This document shows positions 1 to 11,599 of a stretch of 64,000 nucleotides of DNA, one piece after another. Position 1 is the first letter of the stretch. Every line of letters starts with the position of its first letter. The position numbers were made by a program, and so were the translations under genes. Source of the DNA: Cryptomeria japonica (lineage: Eukaryota; Streptophyta; Pinopsida; Cupressales; Cupressaceae); assembly GCF_030272615.1 (NCBI RefSeq), contig NC_081408.1:201090341-201154340 (forward strand), in the 5' to 3' direction. The notes below the pieces were generated by a model. It was not told where the DNA came from and made no database searches. It saw only the letters and a program-made list of their open reading frames with translations.

Positions 1-1
1 T

Positions 2-586
2 TTGAATGAAGGTGACCCTACTATTAAAATTTCTAAACTTGATGGTTATCGGGTGAGATATGAGAACCCAAAGATGGAAAAATATGAAAGGATTACTTCT
101 TTTATGGAGAGAGTTAATGAAATTGCCATGGGAATTCAGTGTTGCGGTGGATCTCTGAGCGAAGATGAAATAGTTTCTAAAGTATTGAGAGATTGGCTAC
201 CAACTTATAAGATGAAGGCTACTACAATTAGTGAGTTGAGAACAATGGAAAAAACCTATGTTAATAGGAATACCTTGGTTGGGAAGTTATCTTCTTTTGA
301 GCTTCAGGAATTCGGTCCTTCTAGAGTTGCAAAACCTGAACCTTCTTTTCATGCATCTACATCATCTACTGGCAAGAGTGATTGGAAAGCCTTAAATGCC
401 AAGGAACTAGAGGAAAAGAAGATGGAAGATGAAGAGTTTGAGCAACTTGAAGCCCTATTTTCTAGAAGAGTACCTAAAGGTCCAACAGGAAGTAAGTATG
501 AAGGAAAATCACCTTTTAAATGTTTCACATGTAATAGGATAAGTCATTTTGCATCTAGATGTCCTAAAAGGAATTCAAGATTTTAG
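2..586 (+). pseudogene. copia-A Gag, partial
   Basis: This is the C-terminal two thirds of a copia Gag (retrotransposon gag polypeptide of the UBN2 type). It shows the typical core with an AMGIQCCGGSLSEDE-like stretch and a zinc knuckle at 521-562 that is intact (CX2CX4HX4C, reading CFTCNRISHFASRC). The fragment opens at the window edge. It ends at a TAG (584-586) where copia-B has GAG, so the original frame continued into protease. Gag would form the cytoplasmic particle that packages element RNA. Confidence 0.9.
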
Positions 587-688
587 GAAAGAGTTAGAAG
601 ATATTTTAGGCCTAACCATGATTATCAAAACAAGCTTAAGTAGAGGAGAAACAAAGACAAATAATGCTACTATGCTAATGAGGAAGTT

Positions 689-2090
689 GTGACTGGTTCT
701 GATGATGAACTGACACAAGATTCAGCTAGTGGATCCAACAAAGGAAAGGAATGGGTATTTTTGGCTATCAAGGAAGATGATCCAGTACCTAAAGAAAAGG
801 CCCTTGCCGCTAAAATTGAAGACAAGGATGAATGGGTGATAGACAGTAGATGTTCACATCATATGACTGGAGATAAAAGGATTTTTCTATCTTTGCAAGA
901 ATTTGTTGGTGATCTGGTTAGATTTGGAGATGACAAAGCATGCATGATCAAGGGAAGAGGAACTATATTGTTAGATGGTAAGCATAATACTAATAATGTT
1001 TATTATGTTAAAGGTTTAAGGCATAATATTCTGAGTGTAGGACAGTTGGTGGATAAGGGATTTCAGTTACAGCTCAAGGATGGAAAATGCAAGATTATCA
1101 ATAGATCTATATTGGAGATTGCAACTGGTACTCAGACTAAAGGAAACATCTTTCATTTGAACTCTGGTGAGAAGGCATTTTTTATTTCACAAATTAATGA
1201 GAGTTGGCTATGGCATAAGAGATTGTGTCATGTGAATTTTGATTGCATTGTAAAGATCAATTCTACTAATGCAGTTAGAGATATACCAAAGATTGTGAAG
1301 CCCTATAATCTGATATGTAAGGAATGTCAAATGGGAAAGCAAGTCAGAATTTCTTTTGAGAGTATCAAAGACAAATCTATTGATGTTCTTGATCTTACTC
1401 ATAATGATTTGTGTGATCCTTCTAGAATCAAAAGATTTTTGGGTGATAGATATTTTATGCTAATCACTGATGACTATTCTAGAATGATGTGGGTTACTTT
1501 TCTAATGGAGAAATTTGAAGCATTTGAAAATTTTAAAATCTTTAAAGCTAAAGTTGAGACAGAGACATGATTGAAGATTAAATGCTTAAGGTATGATCAG
1601 GGTGGAGAATTCATATTCGATGAATTTAATAGTTATTGTGAAAAGAATGGGATAAGGAGACAATTATCTGCACCCCGGACACCTAAGTAGAATGGAGTTG
1701 TGGAAAGGAAGAACAAAATTATCTTGGATGTTGCTATAACTATGATGATAGAAGATAATTTGCCTCATATATATTGGAGAGAAGTTGTGAGCATGATGGT
1801 ATATGCACTCAACGGAGTTCATATCAAAGGAGACACCGGTAAGACACCTTATGAGTTATGGTTTGATCATACACCTACAGTTAAGTATTTCAGAATCTTT
1901 GGTAGTAAATGCTATATCAAAAGAGATGATTCTATTGGAAAGTTTGATCTTAGATGTGATGAAGGGATATTTCTTGATTATTCTAATGAAAGAAAAGCAT
2001 ATAGATGTTATAAAAAAAGATTGTAGAGAATTGTGGAGAGCACTAATGTCAAGGTGGATGAGAAAAACATAAATCAAATCAAAATTTATT
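689..2090 (+). pseudogene. copia-A protease-integrase, broken
   Basis: The frame is the same as the upstream Gag. The protease active-site region reads WVIDSRCSHHMTGD at about 833-874, so the catalytic D-S-G has become D-S-R (AGA at 848-850). The pre-integrase zinc-binding region (WLWHKRLCHV, then CKEC) lies at about 1205-1330. The integrase core follows, with a TDDYS motif, a GGEF motif and NGVVERKNK. Stops at 1568-1570, about 1688 and 2024-2026 interrupt it. The last two match CAG codons in copia-B, so they look like C to T changes. Confidence 0.9.
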
Positions 2091-2398
2091 AGAGAGAACC
2101 GGCAATGGAAATGATCATAACTTAACTGATAGCACCTACACTAGAACGAAATGTTGAACCATTTATGCCAATAGTATCATAAAATTGATCAGTAACTGAA
2201 GATCGGAGTCAAGGAACAGAAAGTCAGAAGAGTCCTTGAGATGTAAGGTTAAATCATTCAGAAGATCATATCATTGGAGATAAGAACAAAGTAGTGATGA
2301 CAAGAAGAAGGTTGGTAGCTGATGAGGTATGATTAATTTATTAAATTTAACTGGCATCAGTAATTGAAGCATGTAAATATGAATGTTGGATGAGATCT

Positions 2399-2872
2399 AT
2401 GGAAGAATAATTAGATCAGATAGAAAAGAATAATACATGGACTTTAGTTCCCCGACCTAAAAATAAGAATGTTATTGGAACCAAATGGGTTCTTAGGAAT
2501 AAATTGAATGAAGATGGACAAGTTGTGAGGAATAACACTAGATTGGTCTATAAAGGATATTCTTAGAAGGAAGGAATTGATTATGATGAGACTTTTGCTT
2601 CGGTAGCTAAGATTGAAGCTATGAGATTATTTCTTGCTTATGTTCCCCATAAGAACTACAAGGGTTGTCAAATGGATGATAAATGTGTATTTTTTAATGG
2701 AGATCTTGAAGAGGAAGTTTACATTGAGCAGCATGAAGTATTTTCACTTTAAAATGACAAAAACATAGTTGGCAAGTTAAGGAAAGATTTATATGGATTG
2801 AAACAAGCCCCTAGAGTTTGGTATGCAAGATTGGATAATTAACTTTTGAATCTTGGCTTCAATAAAAATAAT
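2399..2872 (+). pseudogene. copia-A reverse transcriptase, N-terminal part
   Basis: This starts in the same frame at a conserved MEE-type segment and shows [19 protein letters not shown], then the polymerase block around GCQMDDKC (first catalytic Asp), [11 protein letters not shown] and [17 protein letters not shown]. Several stops are present: TAG in the S-Q-K position at about 2565, and TAA at about 2750 and 2840. The domain is cut at 2872 by the gypsy LTR before the second catalytic box. Confidence 0.9.
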
Positions 2873-4408
2873 TGATGCAGAGGTCCTAGTACCAGTATAG
2901 GATAGGTTACCCTAATGCAAGAACACACCAAGGACCCTACCAATCACACAACACTCCAGGGGTTAAGGAACATCAGTTTGACAGGTCCCACATCCCTTCC
3001 TCTAAACAAAAGACTACCGGTACAAGGTCTCTTTCATTTACCAGTACAAAGTCTCTATGGTCATCAATGGTTTGGTCCCTTCTCTAATGCAACAATGGCT
3101 AATTAAAGTTTTATTTGAAGTCCCATAGGTCAGGGAGACCTCCTACAATCATTGAATTCAGGTACCAGTTTGGGCAATTGCTGCAACAAGGCCTAAAAAA
3201 CCTGGTAGCCATACCAAACCGGTTTTCTACTCCTAACTCTTTATGTCTCCAAAATAACAAACAAAAATTTTTAGATTTGGATACTCTTGGGGGGTCACAA
3301 ATAATATCCTAAGGGTTCTTACCAGTAGGGAACACAAGAATCCAAACCCTACTGTGGTTAGGGGACCGATGTAGCCCAATTAGGCCTATTTACAAAGGAG
3401 TGTGTAGACACAGACCTTAACTCACCAAAAAAATCAAGGAATACTCTTAAGCCATTGAAAATACATGAAATCCTAAGTCTTAGGCTATGATCAAACTTTT
3501 AACCCCTCTTGTGAGACCTGTTTGCTTTCACTTATCGGCAACCCCATGGGGTTGCCCACCTTAATGCATCAAACCCTCACCTCCAAATGGTCCTAAACTT
3601 CAAAAGGCCTTTAAAATGATAAAATAAAATGGCCATACTTGCTTCCCCTCCAAAGCCCTGAATCACCAATGAAGGATCAACAAGGTAAGGCCATTTCTTT
3701 GCAAACCCTAGACAAAACTGTCAAATCTAGAACACTTCCAGAAATTTGTTGATGTATTCCTTGTCTTGGAAAATTAGGACCTCAAAATTGATGCATCTAA
3801 AAGATTATTGGCCGCTCTAACACATCACACTAGTTTATTAATTCAAAAATGATCTTACAGTATGGTACACCATGTAGGATAACAAGATTTTAGGAAATTA
3901 TCAAAAATATATTACTTCAATGATGCCAAAAGTTTACAAAGTCATTCTCTCCTCTCAATGATGATTGGGGATGGCATTTTATACCTTTCACAATGGTTAT
4001 CAACCACCTTTTGAATTGAGGTGACCATTGGAAAGAAGGTGTTATTTGCAACCAAAAGTTGTCATTAAAAGTTGTCAACAAAGTTGTCAAGTTTGAGCAA
4101 CTTTTGACATATGTTCAATCCGCCTACCTAGAGGTCCTTCAACATGTCCTAAACCTTTCTAAGAAATATCCAACAAGTAAAAATCTATAAAAATACTCAA
4201 TCAAACACCCCTAGGCCCATATGCCCATGGTGGCTTATCAATTTGCCAAATCCATGTCATTGGGTAACAAGGTGGGATTTATTACAAACAAATCAAACAT
4301 CAAACAAACAAGACTACCCTATTACATAGATTAAAAGGTTACATTATCATGTGTTCCCTTTAGCCTTTATTTCTCTTATTATCTTAGTCATGAGGTGCTC
4401 CTACACCA
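2873..4408 (-). repeat. gypsy LTR (unit-1 copy, 3' LTR)
   Basis: About 1536 bases, beginning TGATGCAGAGG and ending CTACACCA on the + strand (TGGTGTAGG...TGCATCA on the coding strand). It aligns end to end with 8270-9807 and 14456-15975. The copia sequence just left of it ends AATAAT, matching the GTAAT target site of the unit-2 copy with one change. Confidence 0.9.
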
Positions 4409-4413
4409 TACTC

Positions 4414-5388
4414 CTAGGGTGAATGAATCTCAAGTCCACTTGAGATGAGGTCATGTAATGTAGTGCCATGCTTCTTGATCTGATCTTCATCCAACCAAAC
4501 GGCTTCAAAAACTAGTTTTCCTTTCCATTTGACCAAGTATTGTTTATGCTCATTATTCTTGGTCTTCTTTACAATCTTGGTGTTCAACACTTTTTTAAGT
4601 TTAGGTGGCTCATTTTTTGGAAAATCTATATCTGCTACTTCTTCTAGGACCTGTTGTGAGTTACCTGCATTAGAGTCACCTTTAAAAGGAGTTAGATCAC
4701 TAACATTAAAAATAGGAGATATTACAAGGTCTGATTGTAATTGAATTTCATAAGCATTGGTGCCAAAATTCTTCAAGATTTGACATGGTCCTAATTTCCT
4801 TTGCATGAGCTTAGTGTGTTTTCCCTTGGGTAACCTTTCCTTCTTCAAATTTTCCCAAACTAAATCTCCAACTTGAAATTGTACCTCTCTCCTTTTCTGA
4901 TCTACATCTTCTTTGTATTTTTCTGATGACTTTTGAAGTTGTATTTTGACCTGCTCATGAACTTCTTTTATGGATTCAACAAACCTCTCGCCATCTGCAC
5001 TTATGGGATCCGTATGGGGTAGTTTTCTCAACTCCAATACCCCTCTTGGATGCAACCCATACACAATCTAAAATGGTGACTTCCATGTTCTTCTGTTTAC
5101 AGTGTCATTGTAGGCAAACTCAGCCTAAGGTAAGATTGAATTTCACTTTTCACCATCCTACCTTGTAAGACATCTCAATAAATTCCCTAATGATTGGTTT
5201 ACTACTTTTGTCTACCCATCCATTTGTGGATGATAAGATGATGAGAAAGACAAATTGGTGCCAAGTTTCCTCCATACAGTTCTCCAAAAATGGCCAACAA
5301 ATTTGACATCCCGGTCAGACACTATGTTCAATGGAAGTCCATGAATCCTTGCTACTTCTTTGAAAAACAAATCCATTATATATGATAA
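4414..5388 (-). pseudogene. gypsy integrase C-terminus plus chromodomain (unit 1)
   Basis: An open 216-codon stretch (4414-5064) carries the end of a chromovirus integrase. In order it has MYGLHPRGVLELRKLP, a charged helix (EQVKIQLQKSSEKYKED), the GPY/F-like module around VGDLVWENLKKE and LGPCQILKNFGTNAYEIQL, and a C-terminal chromodomain (KQYLVKWKG, then AVWLDEDQI, roughly 4460-4550). The aromatic and Trp positions of the chromodomain look intact. Upstream, 5065-5388 holds frame-broken integrase-core remnants. The N-terminus is missing because of the duplication breakpoint, so this is a fragment despite the clean frame. Confidence 0.88.
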
Positions 5389-5397
5389 ATTGGAGAC

Positions 5398-6060
5398 TTT
5401 GAATGAAGGTGACCCTACTGTTAAAATTGCTAAACTTGATGGTTACTGGGTGAGATATGAGAAGCCAAAGATGGAAGAAGATGAAAGGATTACTTCTTTT
5501 ATGGAGAGAGATAATGAAATTGTCATGGGAATTTAGTGTTGTGGTGGATCTTTGAACGAAGATGAAATAGTTTCTAAAGTATTGAGAGGTTTGCCATCGG
5601 CTTATAAGATGAAGGATACTACAATTAACAAGTTTAGAATAATGGAAAACACCTATGTTAATAGGGATGCCTTGGTTGGGAAGTTATCTGCTTTTGAGCT
5701 TGAGGAATTCAAGCCTTCTAGAGTTGCAAAACCTAAACCTTCTTTTCATACATCTACATCATCTATCTACAAGAGTGATTGGAAAGCCTTATATGCTAAG
5801 GAACTGGAGGAAATGAAGAAAGAAGATGAAGAGTTTGAGTAACTTGAAGCCCTATTTGCTAGAAGAGCACCTAAAGGTCCAACAGGAAGTAAGTATGAAG
5901 GAAAATCACCTTTTAAATGTTTCACATGTAATAGGATAAGTCATTTTGCATCTAGATGTCCTGAAAGGAATTCAAGATTTGAGGAAAGAGTTAGAAGATA
6001 TTTTAGGCCTAACCATGATTATCAGAACAAGCATAAGTAGAGGAGAAAAAAAGACAAATA
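5398..6060 (+). pseudogene. copia-B Gag, partial
   Basis: This is homologous to the copia-A Gag at an offset of 5397 bases and in the same frame. Stops replace Gln codons of copia-A at about 5533 (CAG to TAG) and 5840 (CAA to TAA). The zinc knuckle at 5918-5959 is preserved, and a basic C-terminal region follows before the protease. The open part from 5552 to 5842 contains the INKFRIMENTYVNRD region. Confidence 0.88.
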
Positions 6061-6085
6061 ATGCTACTATGCTAATGAGGAAGGT

Positions 6086-7500
6086 GTGACTAGTTCTGAT
6101 TATGAACCGACACAAGATTCAGCTAGTGGATCCGACAACGAAAACAAATGGGAATTTTTGGCTATCAAGGAAGATGATCCAGTACCTCAAGAAAACGCGC
6201 TTGCTGCTAAAATTGAAGACAAGGATGAATGGGTGATAGACTGTGGATGTTCACATCATATGATTGGAGATAAAAGGAATTTTCTATCTTTGAAAGAATT
6301 TGATGGTGATCTGGTTAGATTTGGAGATGACAAAGAATGCATGATCAAGGGAAGAGGAACTATATCGTTGGATGGTAAGAATAATACTTATAATGTTTAT
6401 TATGTTGAAGGTTTAAGGCATAATATTTTGAGTGTAGGATAGTTGGTGGATAAGGGATTTCAGTTACAGTTCAAGGATGGAAAATGCAAGATTATCAATA
6501 GATCTGGATTGGAGATTGCAATTGGTACTCAGACTAAAGGTAACATCTTCCATTTGAACTTTGGTGAGAAGACATGTTTGATTTAAAAAATTAATAATAG
6601 TTGGCTATGGCATAAGAGGTTGTGTCATGTCAATTTTTATTGCATTATATAGATCAGTTCTACTAATGCAGTTAGAGATATACCTAAGATTGTGAAGCCC
6701 TATAATCCGGTATGTAAGGAATGTCAAATGGGAAAGCAAGTCAAAACTTCTTTTAAGAGTATTAAAAACAAATCTAATGATGTTCTTGATCTTACTCATA
6801 CTGATTTGTGTGGTCCTTCTAGAATCAAAAGTTTTTTGGGTGATAGATATTTTATGCTAATCACTGATGACTATTCTAGAATGATGTGGGTTACTTTTCT
6901 AAGGGAGAAATTTGAAGCATTTGAAAAGTTTGCAATCTTTAAAGATAAAGTTGAGATAGAGAAATGATTGAAGATTAAATGCTTAATATTTGATCAGGGT
7001 AGAGAATTCGCATATGGTGAATTTAATAGTTATTGTGAAAAGAATGGGATAAGAAGATAGTTATCTGCACCCCGGACACCTCAGCAGGATGGAGTTGTGG
7101 AAAGGAAGAATAAAATTATCTTGGATGTAGCTAGAACTATGATGATGGAACCTAATTTTCCTCATATCCACTGGACAGAAGCTGTGAGCACGATGGTATA
7201 AACATTCAATAGAGTTTATATCAAAGGAGACATCGGTAAGACACCTTATGAGTTATGGTTTGGTCATACACCTGCAGTTAAGTATTTCAAAATCTTTGGT
7301 AGTAAATTTTATATCAAAAGAGATGATTCTATTGGAAAGTTTGATTCTAGATATGATGAAGGGATATTTCTTGAATATTCTAATGAAAGCAAAGCATATA
7401 GATGTTATAAAAAAAGATTGCAGAGAATTATGGAGGGCACTAATGTCAAGGTGGATGAGCATAGCATAAATCAAATAAGAACTAATGAGAGAGTATTGGC
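6086..7500 (+). pseudogene. copia-B protease-integrase, broken
   Basis: The protease active site reads WVIDCGCSHHMIGDK, so D-S-G is changed to D-C-G (codons 6239-6247). GAG-pre-integrase and zinc-binding residues (WLWHKRLCHVNFY, CKECQMGKQ) lie at about 6603-6740. The integrase core with LGDRYFMLITDDYSRMMWVTF follows to about 6967. The third catalytic block (DGVVERKNK) is at about 7090. Stops at about 6439, 6585, 6965 and 7058 interrupt a single frame, and no net frameshift is seen against copia-A. Confidence 0.88.
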
Positions 7501-7795
7501 AATGGAAATGATCATAACTGAACCGGTAGCACCTACACTAGAAAAAAATGTTGAACCAATTAGTCTGACAGTATCATAAAATTTAACAGTAACTGAAGAT
7601 CAAAGTCGAGGAACAAAAAGTTAGAAGACTCCTCGATATGTAAGGTTAAATCATTCAAAAGATCATACCATTGGAGATAAGAACAAAGGAGTGATGAAAA
7701 GAAGAAGGTTGGAAGCTGATGGGGTATGTTTAATTTTTTAAATTTAATTGGCATCAATAATTGAAGCATGTAAATATGAATGTTGGATGAGAGCT

Positions 7796-8269
7796 ATGGA
7801 AGAAGAATTAGATCAGATAGAAAAGAATAATACATGGACTTTAGTTCCCCGGCCTAAAAATAAGAATGTTATTTGAACCAAATGGGTTTTTAGGAATAAA
7901 TTGAATGAAGATGGACAAGTTGTGAGGAACAAAACTAGATTGGTCTATAGAGGATATTCTCAGAAGGAAGTAATTTATTATGATGAGACTTTTTCTTCAG
8001 TAGCTAAGATTGAAGATGTGAAATTATTTTTGGCTTATGCTACCCATAAGAACTGCAAGGTTTATCAAATGGATGTTAAGTGTGTATTTTTGAATGGAGA
8101 TCTTGAATAGGAAGTTTAAACTGAGTAGCTTGATGGATTTTCACTTTCAAATAACAAAAACATGGTTTGCAAGTTAAGGAAAACTTTATATGGATTGAAA
8201 CAAGCCTCTAGAGTTTGGTATGCAATATTGGATAAATATCTTTTGAATCTTTGTTTCAATAAAGGTAAT
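7796..8269 (+). pseudogene. copia-B reverse transcriptase, 5' exon-like part
   Basis: This is the reverse transcriptase N-terminal half: [30 protein letters not shown], the first catalytic box around VYQMDVKCVFLNGDLE, and GLKQASRVWYAILDKYLL. Stops lie at about 7876 (GGA to TGA), 8109 and 8126. The reading is cut by gypsy-G after the duplicated GTAAT and continues at 15981. Confidence 0.88.
8265..8269. repeat. Target-site duplication GTAAT (left)
   Basis: The five bases GTAAT lie immediately before the LTR start TGATGTAG and repeat at 15976-15980 after the right LTR. Removing the insertion and one copy restores the copia sequence seen in copia-C. Confidence 0.93.
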
Positions 8270-9807
8270 TGATGTAGAGGTCCTGGTACTAGTATAGGAT
8301 AGGTTACCATAACCCAATAACACACCAAGGACCCTACCAATCACACAACACTCCAGGGGTTAAGGAACACCTGTTTGGCAAATCCGACATCCCTTTCTCT
8401 AAACAAAAGACTACCGGTACAAGGTCTCTTTCATTTATCAATCAAAGTCTCTATGGTCAACAATGGTTTGGTCCCTTTTTCAATGCAATAATGGCTAATT
8501 AAGGTTTTATTTGAAGTCCCCTAAGTCAGGGAGACGTCCTACAATCATTGAATTTGGGTTCCCTCTACCGGTTTGGGTAACTGCTGCAACTACGACTACA
8601 AAACCTAGTAGCCCTTACAGAATGGTTTTATACACTTAACTCTTTATGTCTCCAAAATACCAGACAAAAAATCCTAGATTTGGATACCCTTTTGAGGGTG
8701 AAAAAACATAGCCTAAGGGTTCTTACCGATAGGGAACACAAGAATCAAAACCCTACTATGGTTAGGGCACCGATGTAACCCAATTAGGCCTATTTTACAA
8801 AGGAGTGTGTAGACACAGACCTTAAATCACCAAAAAAACTCAAGGAATACTCTTAAGCCATTGAAATACATGAAATCCTAAGTGTTGGGCCATGATCAGA
8901 CCTTTAACCCCTAATGTGAGACCTGTTTGCTTACACTTCTCAGTGACCACATGGGGTTTCCTACCTTAATGCATCAAACCCTCACCTCCAATTGGTCCTC
9001 ACCTACAAAAGGCCTTTAAAATCCTAAAATAAATTGGCCATACTTGCATCCTCTCCAAAGTCATGAACCACCAATGAAGGATCAGGAAGGTAAGGCTATT
9101 TCTTTGCAAACCCTAGACAAAACTATCAAATCTAGAACACTTCCAGAAATTTATCGATTTCTTCCTTGTCTTCGCAAATTTGGACCTTAGACTTGATGCA
9201 TCTGAAAGGTGATTGGCCACTCTAACACATCCAACTAGTTTCCTAATACAAAAACAATCGTATAGTATGGTACAATGTGTAGGATAACGGGATTGCAGGA
9301 AATTCTCAAATATATATTACTTCAATGATGCCAAAAGTTTACAAAGTCATTTTGTCCTCTCAATGATGATTGGGGATGAAATTTTATACCTTCCGCAATT
9401 GTTATCAACCACCTTTTGAACAAAGGTGACCGTTGGAAATAAGTTTCTATTTGCAACCAAAAGTTGTCATTAAAAGTTGTCAACAAAGTTGTCAAGTTTG
9501 AGCAACTTTTGACATATGTTAAATCTGCCTACCTAGAGGTGCTTCAACATGACCTTTATAAGACATCTCCAGCACATAAACACCTTGAAAAATACTTAAT
9601 CAAATACCCCTAGGCCCATGTGCACATAATGGCTTATCAATTTGCCAAATCCATGTCATTGAGTAACAAGGTGGGGTTTATTACAAACAAATCAAACATG
9701 AAACAAACAAGACTACCCTATTACATAGATTGAAAGTTCATGTTATCATGTGTGTCCTTTAGCCTTTATTTCTCTTATTATCTTAGTGATGAGGTTCTCC
9801 TACACCA
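8270..9807 (-). repeat. gypsy-G 3' LTR
   Basis: A 1538-base LTR running TGATGTAGAGG...CTACACCA on the + strand. On the coding strand it begins TGGTGTAGGAG and ends TACATCA. The purine-rich CCTTGGGAGTA just outside its coding-strand start (9808-9818) is the likely second-strand primer tract. Confidence 0.93.
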
Positions 9808-9811
9808 TACT

Positions 9812-11552
9812 CCCAAGGTGAATGAATCTCAAGTCCACTTGAGATGAAGTCATGTAATATAGTGTGATGCTTCTTGATCTGATCTTCATCCAACCAAATG
9901 ACTTTAGAATTTGGTTTTCCTTTTCATTTGACCAAGTATTGTTTATACTCATTGAACCTGGTCTTCTTTACAATCTTGGTGTCCTACCCTTTTTTAAGTT
10001 TAGGTGGCTCATTTTTGGGAAAATCTATATATGCTGCTTCTTCTAGGACCTGTTGTGAGTTACCTACATTAGAGTCACCTTTAAAAGGAGTTAGATCACA
10101 AACATTAAAAATAGGAGATATGCCAAGGTATGATCGTAATTGAATTTCATAAGCATTGGTGCAAAACTTCTTCAAGATTTGACATGGTCCTACTTTCCTT
10201 TGCATGAGCTTAGTGTGTTTGCACTTGGATAACCTTTCCTTCTTCAAATTTTCCCAAACTGAATCTCCAACTTGAAACTATACCTCTCTCCTTTTCTGAT
10301 CTGCATTCTCTTTGTATTTTTCTAATGACTTTTGAAGTTGTATTTTGACCTGCTCATGAACTTCTTTTATGGCTTCAGCAAACCTCTCACCATTTGCACT
10401 TATGGGATTCGTATGGGGTAGTTTTCTCAACTCCAATACCTCTCTTGGATGCAACCCATACACAATCTAAAATGGTGACTTCCCTGTGCTTATGTTTACA
10501 GTGTCATTGTAGGCAAACTCAGCCCGAGGTAGGATTGAATCCCACTTTTCACCATGCTGCCTTGTAAGACATCTCAACAAATTCCTTAATGACTGGTTTA
10601 CTACTTCTGTCTACCCATCCGTTCATGAATGATAGGCTAATGAGAAAGATAGATTGGTGCCAAGTTTCCTCCATAGAGCTCTCCAAAAATGGCCAACAAA
10701 TTTGACATCCTGGTTAGACACTATGTTCAATGGAAGTCCATGAATCCTTACTACTTCTCTTAAAAACAAATCTACTTTATAAGATGCATCACTAGTGGAC
10801 TTAGATGGCAAGAAATGTGTCATTTTACTAAACCTATCCACTATCACAAATACACTATCAAGCCCCTTTTAGGTCCTAGGTAAACCCATTACAAAGTCCA
10901 TTGACACACTCACCCGAGGTCTTGAGGGAATGGGTAAGGGTTGATAGAGACCTACATTGGTATTTCTTCCTTTTGCCTTTTGGCAAATGGTGCATGTATC
11001 TACAAACTATCTTACATCAACCTACAATTTGGGCTAAATGTAGTGCCTTCTTACCTATTCAAGTCTCTTGTCCAAACCAAAATTACCTACCATAGCTCCA
11101 CGATGCTTTTCCTTGATGATGTTAGTCCTCATTGAGCATTTTGGTATGCACAATTTCCCACCTTTGAGAAGAAGTCCATCTTGGATCAGAAAATCAGAAA
11201 ACTCCACATGATACCTTTCAGCAAGTTTAGTACATGCCTTGTAAATCTCCTTAAAGTCCTCATCTGCAAAATACATATCTTTCATTGCATCAATCTCAAT
11301 GCTTTCTAATTGGATTTCAGATATGGTTAGCACTCTCCTACTCAGTGCATCAACCACTTTGTTGGCTACTCCTTTCTTGAGTCTTATGGAAAAGGTATAG
11401 GCTTGTAGGGATTCTACGCACTTCATATACCTATGACTTAGATTTTCTTGGCTATTAATGAAACTCAAGGCTTGGTTGTCAGTGTAGACTACAACTTCCT
11501 TTGGTAGTAGACAGTGTCTCCATTTTTTCAATGCCTGAACTGGGGCATACAT
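9812..11552 (-). pseudogene. gypsy-G RNase H end, integrase and chromodomain, broken
   Basis: The 11055-11552 segment carries the RNase H end (VVVYTDNQALSFI, DALSRR) and the integrase zinc-binding region. 10623-10847 carries the integrase core (IVDRFSKMTHFLP; IVSNQDVKFVGHFW, where the usual catalytic D-R-D-type site has Asn-Gln). 10278-10463 and 9984-10247 carry the C-terminal module (MYGLHPREVLELRKLP; RKVGPCQILKKF). A degenerate chromodomain follows at about 9860-9960, with a stop replacing its first Trp (9924-9926). Several frameshifts and stops make it non-coding. Confidence 0.88.
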
Positions 11553-11599
11553 TTCTAGGTAATAAGAAGAATATCTTCTCCTTCCCTCATTGAGTTTTT

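Larger units (their letters stand above)
1..2872 (+). mobile_element. Ty1/copia element A, internal fragment
   Basis: This is a decayed copia internal region whose 5' LTR and Gag N-terminus lie outside the window. Gag, protease, integrase and the first part of reverse transcriptase follow in copia order (integrase before reverse transcriptase), all in one reading frame broken by stops. It ends at 2872, where a gypsy LTR begins. The remaining reverse transcriptase and RNase H are not found in unit 1. Confidence 0.93.
2873..5388 (-). mobile_element. Ty3/gypsy chromovirus, truncated copy (unit 1)
   Basis: This is the unit-1 counterpart of gypsy-G. It holds one LTR (2873-4408) followed by the 3' end of the minus-strand internal region: chromodomain, integrase C-terminus and part of the integrase core. 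It stops at about 5380-5392 in the tandem-duplication junction, so it has no RT, Gag or second LTR of its own. It never inserted independently; it was copied with its copia host. Confidence 0.85.
1..5397. repeat. Tandem duplication, unit 1 (copia + gypsy LTR + integrase tail)
   Basis: This block repeats at an almost constant offset of 5397-5399 bases. The copia Gag start (base 1) matches base 5398, the gypsy LTR start (2873) matches 8270, and the LTR end (4408) matches 9807. Both units carry the same gypsy LTR in the same orientation at the same place in the copia reverse transcriptase. By eye the two units differ at roughly 5-10% of positions, so this is an old duplication and not an assembly echo. 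The unit may extend left of the window. Confidence 0.85.
5398..10785. repeat. Tandem duplication, unit 2
   Basis: This is the second copy of the 5.4-kb unit. It contains the copia-B gag to reverse transcriptase part, the left LTR of gypsy-G, and the gypsy integrase and chromodomain region. Homology with unit 1 fades at about 10760-10790, where unit 2 continues into the rest of the gypsy while unit 1 switches into copia Gag sequence. The right edge is therefore the original breakpoint, approximate to about 15 bases. Confidence 0.85.

Noticed and set aside
2915-3312. Two open frames of about 65 codons
   Set aside because: Inside the gypsy LTR and not preserved in the other LTR copies.
1-10785. 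Assembly artefact as the cause of the tandem repeat
   Set aside because: The two units differ at many sites and carry different stop codons, so they are not the same reads placed twice.
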